Assembly (NCBI RefSeq): GCF_934754915.1
Contig: NZ_CAKVKB010000131.1
Span: 1-8,968 of the forward strand
From: an uncultured Clostridium sp.
Lineage (GTDB): Bacteria; Bacillota; Clostridia; Clostridiales; Clostridiaceae
DNA length: 8,968 nucleotides
Reading direction: 5' to 3'
This document shows positions 5,961 through 8,968 of this stretch, in pieces (the first letter of the stretch is position 1; each line of letters opens with the position of its first letter). The notes beneath the pieces are model-generated. The model was not told where the DNA came from, did not search any database, and saw only the letters and a list, made by a program, of their open reading frames with translations. A program made the translations under genes and the position numbers.

Positions 5961-7976
5961 ATGAGAAAACTACAATTAAAAAAGGGTTTTAAGAAAGCAA
6001 AAAGCAATCTTACAAACAAAAAAATTGACAAAAAAATTATGTTAAATATGATTTTATCATCTGCTGTTCCATTAATCTTAATAACAATAGTATCTTTAAC
6101 AATAAATTATCTCTCAATAATTTCAACATTAAAGAAAACTTTGTCAAAATCAGCTGAATTAGCTTCAATGGAAATAACCTCTAATCTTGATAATTATAAA
6201 GCTGCAATGACTGATTTAGCAAACAATCAAATTTTTGATGAAGATAATTTTAACGCCGAACAGTTAGACATACAATTTAACAATACTATCAAGAATTATG
6301 ATTTTAAAAATATCGGCTATGCAGACATAAATGAAAATACTTTATATGGAACAGATATATCTGAAATAACTGATACTGCTTGTTTTGATTTTTGTACAAG
6401 CACTAATATAACAACAATATCTGATTTAATGATAAATGCCAAAACTAACGAACCACAATTTGTCATAATGGCTCCAATAATAAGAAATAGTCAAATTAAA
6501 GGAGTAGTATATGGATTTAAAGATGCTGACTTTTTATCAAAAATAACCAAAAAAATAAAATTAAGTGATAATAGTTCTTCATATATCTTAAATAGCAATG
6601 GAGACATTATTGCTCATGATGATATAAGTCTGGTAAAAAATAAAAAGAACTTTATAAATGATTCTAATACTGATTCCTCATATAAAGATTTGGCAGAAAT
6701 ACAAAAGAAAATGATTGCTGGTGAAAGTGGATTTGGAACTTATACTTATGATTTTCTAGAAAAGACTATTGCTTATACCCCTATTGATAAAACAAATAAC
6801 TGGAGTATTGGACTTGCTGGTGAAACTGATGAATTTTTATCAGGAATGAAAAAAGAAATTCTTATTATAATAGTACTAGCAATTATTTTATTACTTCTTA
6901 ACATAAAATATTCAAAAATATTATCATATAACATATCAAATCCAATAAATTCATGTATAAATAGATTAGAACTTCTTTCAAAAGGTGATTTAGAAAGTGA
7001 TATACCAGAAATAACTACTGATGATGAAACAAAAATATTAGCTGATGCTACTAAAAAAACTGTAGAATCCTTAAGGATGTACATATTAGATATAAAACAG
7101 GTTCTTGGAAGCATTGCAGCTGGAAATCTTGCTGTTGAAACCAGCATGAATTATGATGGTGATTTTATAGAAATCCAGAAATCACTTTCTGAGATAATTC
7201 AAAAGTTAAATGAAACTTTCCATGAAATAAAAGAAGCAGGATTTCAAGTTCATGAAGGAAGCAGCCAAATGTCTGAAACTTCTCAGGATCTAGCAACAGG
7301 CGCTACAGAACAAGCAGATTCCATAAACCATCTTACTGAATCTATGAATAAAATAACAGAAGAGATAAGCAATACTTCAATCCATGCCCAAAACACAAAT
7401 TCTATAGTAAATTCACTTACTAAAAATATAGAAAGAGGCAATAAGCAAATGAATGAAATGCTTACTGCTATGGATGAAATTGAAGAAAACTCACAAAATA
7501 TAAGAAGCATAATAGAAACTATAAATAATATTGCAGAAGAAACAAATCTCTTATCATTAAATGCAGCAATAGAAGCTGCAAGGGCTGGTGAAGCCGGTAA
7601 AGGATTTGCTGTTGTAGCAGAACAAGTTAAAAAATTAGCTGAACAAAGCTCAAAAGCTGTAAAAAATACTGCTGATTTAATAGAAACTTCAATAAAATCA
7701 GTTGCCAAAGGAAAACAGATTACTGATGAAACTTCAAAAATGCTGAATGAAATAGTAAAACATACTAAAGAGGCCGCAGATTTAGTTAATAATATAACTG
7801 GTGCTGCACAAAATCAAGCCCTTTCTATTAAACAAATAAATGATAGAATCGAACAGATTTCAGATATAGTACAATCAAACTCAGCAGTTGCAGAAGAAAG
7901 TGCTGCTGCAACTGAGGAATTAACTGCTCAGGCAGAAACACTGGATAATATGATTAAAAAATTCACCCTTAAATAA
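5961..7976 (+). CDS. Methyl-accepting chemotaxis protein with dCache-like sensor and HAMP domains
   Basis: A 671-residue transmembrane chemoreceptor. A Lys-rich cytoplasmic start (1-26) precedes transmembrane helix 1 (about 27-51). The extracellular sensor spans about 52-297 and has double-Cache traits: a long first helix, IGYADINENTLYGTD, FVIMAPIIRN.QIKGVVYG, then SSYILNSNGDIIAHDD and IAYTPI..TNNWSIGLAGE. Transmembrane helix 2 is at about 298-316. HAMP follows at 317-371 (SNPIN, LLSKGDLESDIPE), and a second HAMP-like unit at about 372-428 (LGSIAAGNLAVE). The signalling hairpin covers about 430-671. Its conserved tip, EETNLLSLNAAIEAARAGEA (526-545) then GKGFAVVAEQVKKLAEQSS, binds CheA and CheW. 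No C-terminal CheR-tethering pentapeptide is present. AAAGGGGG upstream of the ATG fixes the start. It is divergent from the amino-acid importer; the ligand is unknown. Confidence 0.95.
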   Translation: MRKLQLKKGFKKAKSNLTNKKIDKKIMLNMILSSAVPLILITIVSLTINYLSIISTLKKTLSKSAELASMEITSNLDNYKAAMTDLANNQIFDEDNFNAEQLDIQFNNTIKNYDFKNIGYADINENTLYGTDISEITDTACFDFCTSTNITTISDLMINAKTNEPQFVIMAPIIRNSQIKGVVYGFKDADFLSKITKKIKLSDNSSSYILNSNGDIIAHDDISLVKNKKNFINDSNTDSSYKDLAEIQKKMIAGESGFGTYTYDFLEKTIAYTPIDKTNNWSIGLAGETDEFLSGMKKEILIIIVLAIILLLLNIKYSKILSYNISNPINSCINRLELLSKGDLESDIPEITTDDETKILADATKKTVESLRMYILDIKQVLGSIAAGNLAVETSMNYDGDFIEIQKSLSEIIQKLNETFHEIKEAGFQVHEGSSQMSETSQDLATGATEQADSINHLTESMNKITEEISNTSIHAQNTNSIVNSLTKNIERGNKQMNEMLTAMDEIEENSQNIRSIIETINNIAEETNLLSLNAAIEAARAGEAGKGFAVVAEQVKKLAEQSSKAVKNTADLIETSIKSVAKGKQITDETSKMLNEIVKHTKEAADLVNNITGAAQNQALSIKQINDRIEQISDIVQSNSAVAEESAAATEELTAQAETLDNMIKKFTLK

Positions 7977-7983
7977 TATACAT

Positions 7984-8027
7984 AAAGACTGTGGTTATAA
8001 CTATTTAACTACAGTCTTTATTTATTT
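7984..8027 (+). terminator. Terminator of the chemoreceptor gene
   Basis: Bases 7984-7997 pair with 8006-8019 in a 14-bp stem with one G·U, around an 8-base loop. A T-rich tail (TTTATTTATTT) follows. It begins 8 bases after the stop codon, so the chemoreceptor is monocistronic. Confidence 0.9.
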
Positions 8028-8152
8028 CTTATATAAAAATATCTGTATATGTCTTCTTTACAAATAATATTTTAGCACTTTTATATTTCTCTTAGTCTAT
8101 TATGTGACTAAATCTTAGTTTTTTAATTCTATAATTTCATATATAAAAATAA
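8028..8152. other. Spacer with short inverted repeats, no gene
   Basis: AT-rich spacer between two terminators. The only structure seen is TTAGTC (8092-8097) facing GACTAA (8106-8111), with another TTAGT at 8115-8119 followed by a T-run. The stems are 5-6 bp, too short to call a regulatory element. Confidence 0.4.
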
Positions 8153-8193
8153 AAAACCAGCAAGTACAGTTGGCAAATGTACTTACTGGTTTT
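8153..8193 (-). terminator. Strong minus-strand terminator
   Basis: Bases 8153-8168 pair with 8178-8193 around a 9-base loop. Read on the minus strand, the one imperfect position is a G·U wobble, and the stem is followed by TTTTTTATTTTTATA. On the plus strand the same position is a C·A mismatch and the T-tract is short. It must therefore serve a minus-strand transcript from the right, although the only candidates there are a 24-codon ORF and the surface-protein remnant. Confidence 0.8.
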
Positions 8194-8257
8194 CATAAGG
8201 GTATTGAAGATTATAAGGGATTATTTAATTACTATAAATAAAAACCATCTTTTGTTC

Positions 8258-8332
8258 TTATATTCTGAAATTTATACAGTTTTTACCTTTTGTATATGTG
8301 GTATTTAACATTTCTTTAAGAGTAAGATTCAT
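8258..8332 (-). CDS. Possible 24-residue peptide ORF
   Basis: On the minus strand ATG at 8332 opens MNLTLKEMLNTTYTKGKNCI followed by NFRI and a TAA at 8260-8258. AAGGA lies six bases before the ATG, a good site for this genome, and a strong terminator follows at 8153-8193. An extended -10 (TGTTATTAT, 8395-8387) could drive a transcript of roughly 230 bases. The peptide is polar and basic with one Cys and no signal or membrane segment. It resembles nothing I recognise. It may equally be chance, since the sequence is short and AT-rich. Confidence 0.25.
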   Translation of the reverse strand: MNLTLKEMLNTTYTKGKNCINFRI

Positions 8333-8386
8333 CTTTTGTCCTTACTTCTTTTGTTTTTACATTTTTATTATCTTTTGCTTGAATCT

Positions 8387-8395
8387 ATAATAACA
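8387..8395 (-). promoter_or_regulatory. Weak candidate promoter for the small transcript
   Basis: The minus strand reads TGTTATTAT, an extended -10 form, 55 bases before the 24-codon ORF. The -35 region (TAGAAA, 17 bases further upstream) is poor. It is listed because a strong terminator on the same strand needs a promoter somewhere to the right. Confidence 0.2.
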
Positions 8396-8619
8396 TATTT
8401 TTTTCTTTATTTCTACATTTTTTTATAAATTTTTCTTATTTTTATTCGACAAATCATAATTCTGTATTCTTTTTTATTTTATTCTTAAAAACATTTTGAT
8501 GATATGTTTTTTAATTTATATAATATATATTGCAGTATTAGAATTACATCTGAAATTTATCTGGTACATATAAGAAATCTTAAAAAGATTTCATCCTTTA
8601 TCGTACAATATAAATATAT
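8396..8619. other. AT-rich region without a recognisable gene
   Basis: Very AT-rich sequence with several very short open frames on the minus strand (7-14 codons), none with a convincing ribosome binding site. A small hairpin, GAAATCTT (8574-8581) with AAGATTTC (8585-8592), lies just after the surface-protein remnant. Its stem resembles that of the terminator at 507-523 after the intact homologue, but it lacks a clear T-tract. It is probably decayed sequence. Confidence 0.45.
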
Positions 8620-8889
8620 TTAATTCACCCATGCACCATTGTTATTTACATAATATCCATCAATCCATGTATTCCTAGCCATTTTACCATCAGAGTAAAA
8701 ATAATACCAGTTTCTATCTATATTTCTCCATCCACCTTTATTCATCATTCCTTCAATTCCCTGATCACTTGATCTGTTAAAGTAAAACCAGTATCCGCCT
8801 ACAAACTGCCATCCTGTTTTCATTATTCCTATACTGCTTGTTATAGTTTCATCAAGGTAATAATAATAATCTCCTCCTAGTTTTATATC
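8620..8889 (-). pseudogene. 5'-truncated remnant of a cell-wall-binding repeat protein
   Basis: The frame upstream of the stop at 8620 reads back to 8889, where two stops in a row (TGA 8892-8890, TAA 8895-8893) close it. The translation DIKLGGDYYYYLDE, then SSIGIMKTGWQ, then repeats ending TWIDGYYVNNNGAWVN is the last repeat units and cap of a choline/glucan-binding-type surface protein. The last 67 residues match the tail of the 531-residue protein at roughly three-quarters of positions, with a one-codon insertion (NKGGW for NKGW) and a one-codon deletion. An internal ATG at 8823 has no sensible ribosome binding site. There is no signal peptide or N-terminal domain, so a functional exported protein is very unlikely. 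A further trace, LEP in another frame near 8922-8930, may belong to the preceding repeat, so the decayed gene may continue past the window edge. Confidence 0.75.
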
Positions 8890-8968
8890 TCATTAAATAA
8901 TACACTCTTTATTTTACATATAGGTTCCAAAAAAACTAACATTATGAATTTATTTTTTTATTATATGC

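Noticed and set aside
6773..7708. Minus-strand frames opposite the chemoreceptor (6773-7147, 7283-7708)
   Set aside because: They mirror the conserved HAMP and signalling domains of the chemoreceptor and have no independent support.
8092..8125. Alternative hairpins resembling an attenuator on the plus strand
   Set aside because: TTAGTC, GACTAA and TTAGT can pair in two exclusive ways ahead of a T-run, but the stems are only 5-6 bp and nothing downstream on the plus strand needs control.

Overview
The window is very AT-rich with sharp purine-rich ribosome binding sites (AAGGGGG, AGGAGG, GGGAG), hairpin-plus-U-tract terminators, and a Gram-positive lipoprotein and surface-protein repertoire. 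This fits a low-GC Firmicute, most probably a motile Clostridium. That assignment is inferred from composition and gene style; there is no rRNA or other marker gene here.

Layout from left to right. Positions 1-26 hold the first codons of a minus-strand gene that leaves the window. A perfect 17-bp hairpin (47-87) separates it from a small stand-alone ATP-cone protein (108-386, minus), which has a good promoter at 453-482. Next is a secreted surface protein (567-2162, minus) with a signal peptide, BspA-type leucine-rich repeats and a C-terminal array of aromatic choline/glucan-binding-type repeats. Positions 2425-5520 (minus) are a complete polar amino-acid ABC importer. Its transcription order is permease, permease, ATPase, lipoprotein binding protein. 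A strong promoter lies at 5583-5611, a possible extra promoter sits before the binding-protein gene, and a terminator lies at 2311-2354. A 440-bp divergent intergenic region separates the importer from a plus-strand methyl-accepting chemotaxis protein (5961-7976) with an extended -10 promoter and its own terminator (7984-8027).

From 8028 to 8619 there is no sizeable gene. This stretch holds a strong minus-strand terminator (8153-8193) and a possible 24-codon ORF with a good ribosome binding site. At the right end (8620-8889, minus) is a 5'-truncated remnant of a second surface protein, about three-quarters identical in its last 67 residues to the tail of the 531-residue protein.

How the genes relate. 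The importer is a self-contained uptake system whose binding protein resembles CjaA-type cysteine/polar amino-acid receptors, judged from remembered family patterns. The divergent chemoreceptor may help the cell swim toward nutrients, but its sensor lacks the classic dCache amino-acid motif, so a shared ligand is only a hypothesis. I see no rRNA, tRNA, CRISPR array, transposase or phage gene. I found no convincing new multi-gene system. The most interesting points are the decayed surface-protein paralogue, the small transcript candidate beside it, and the stand-alone ATP-cone protein.
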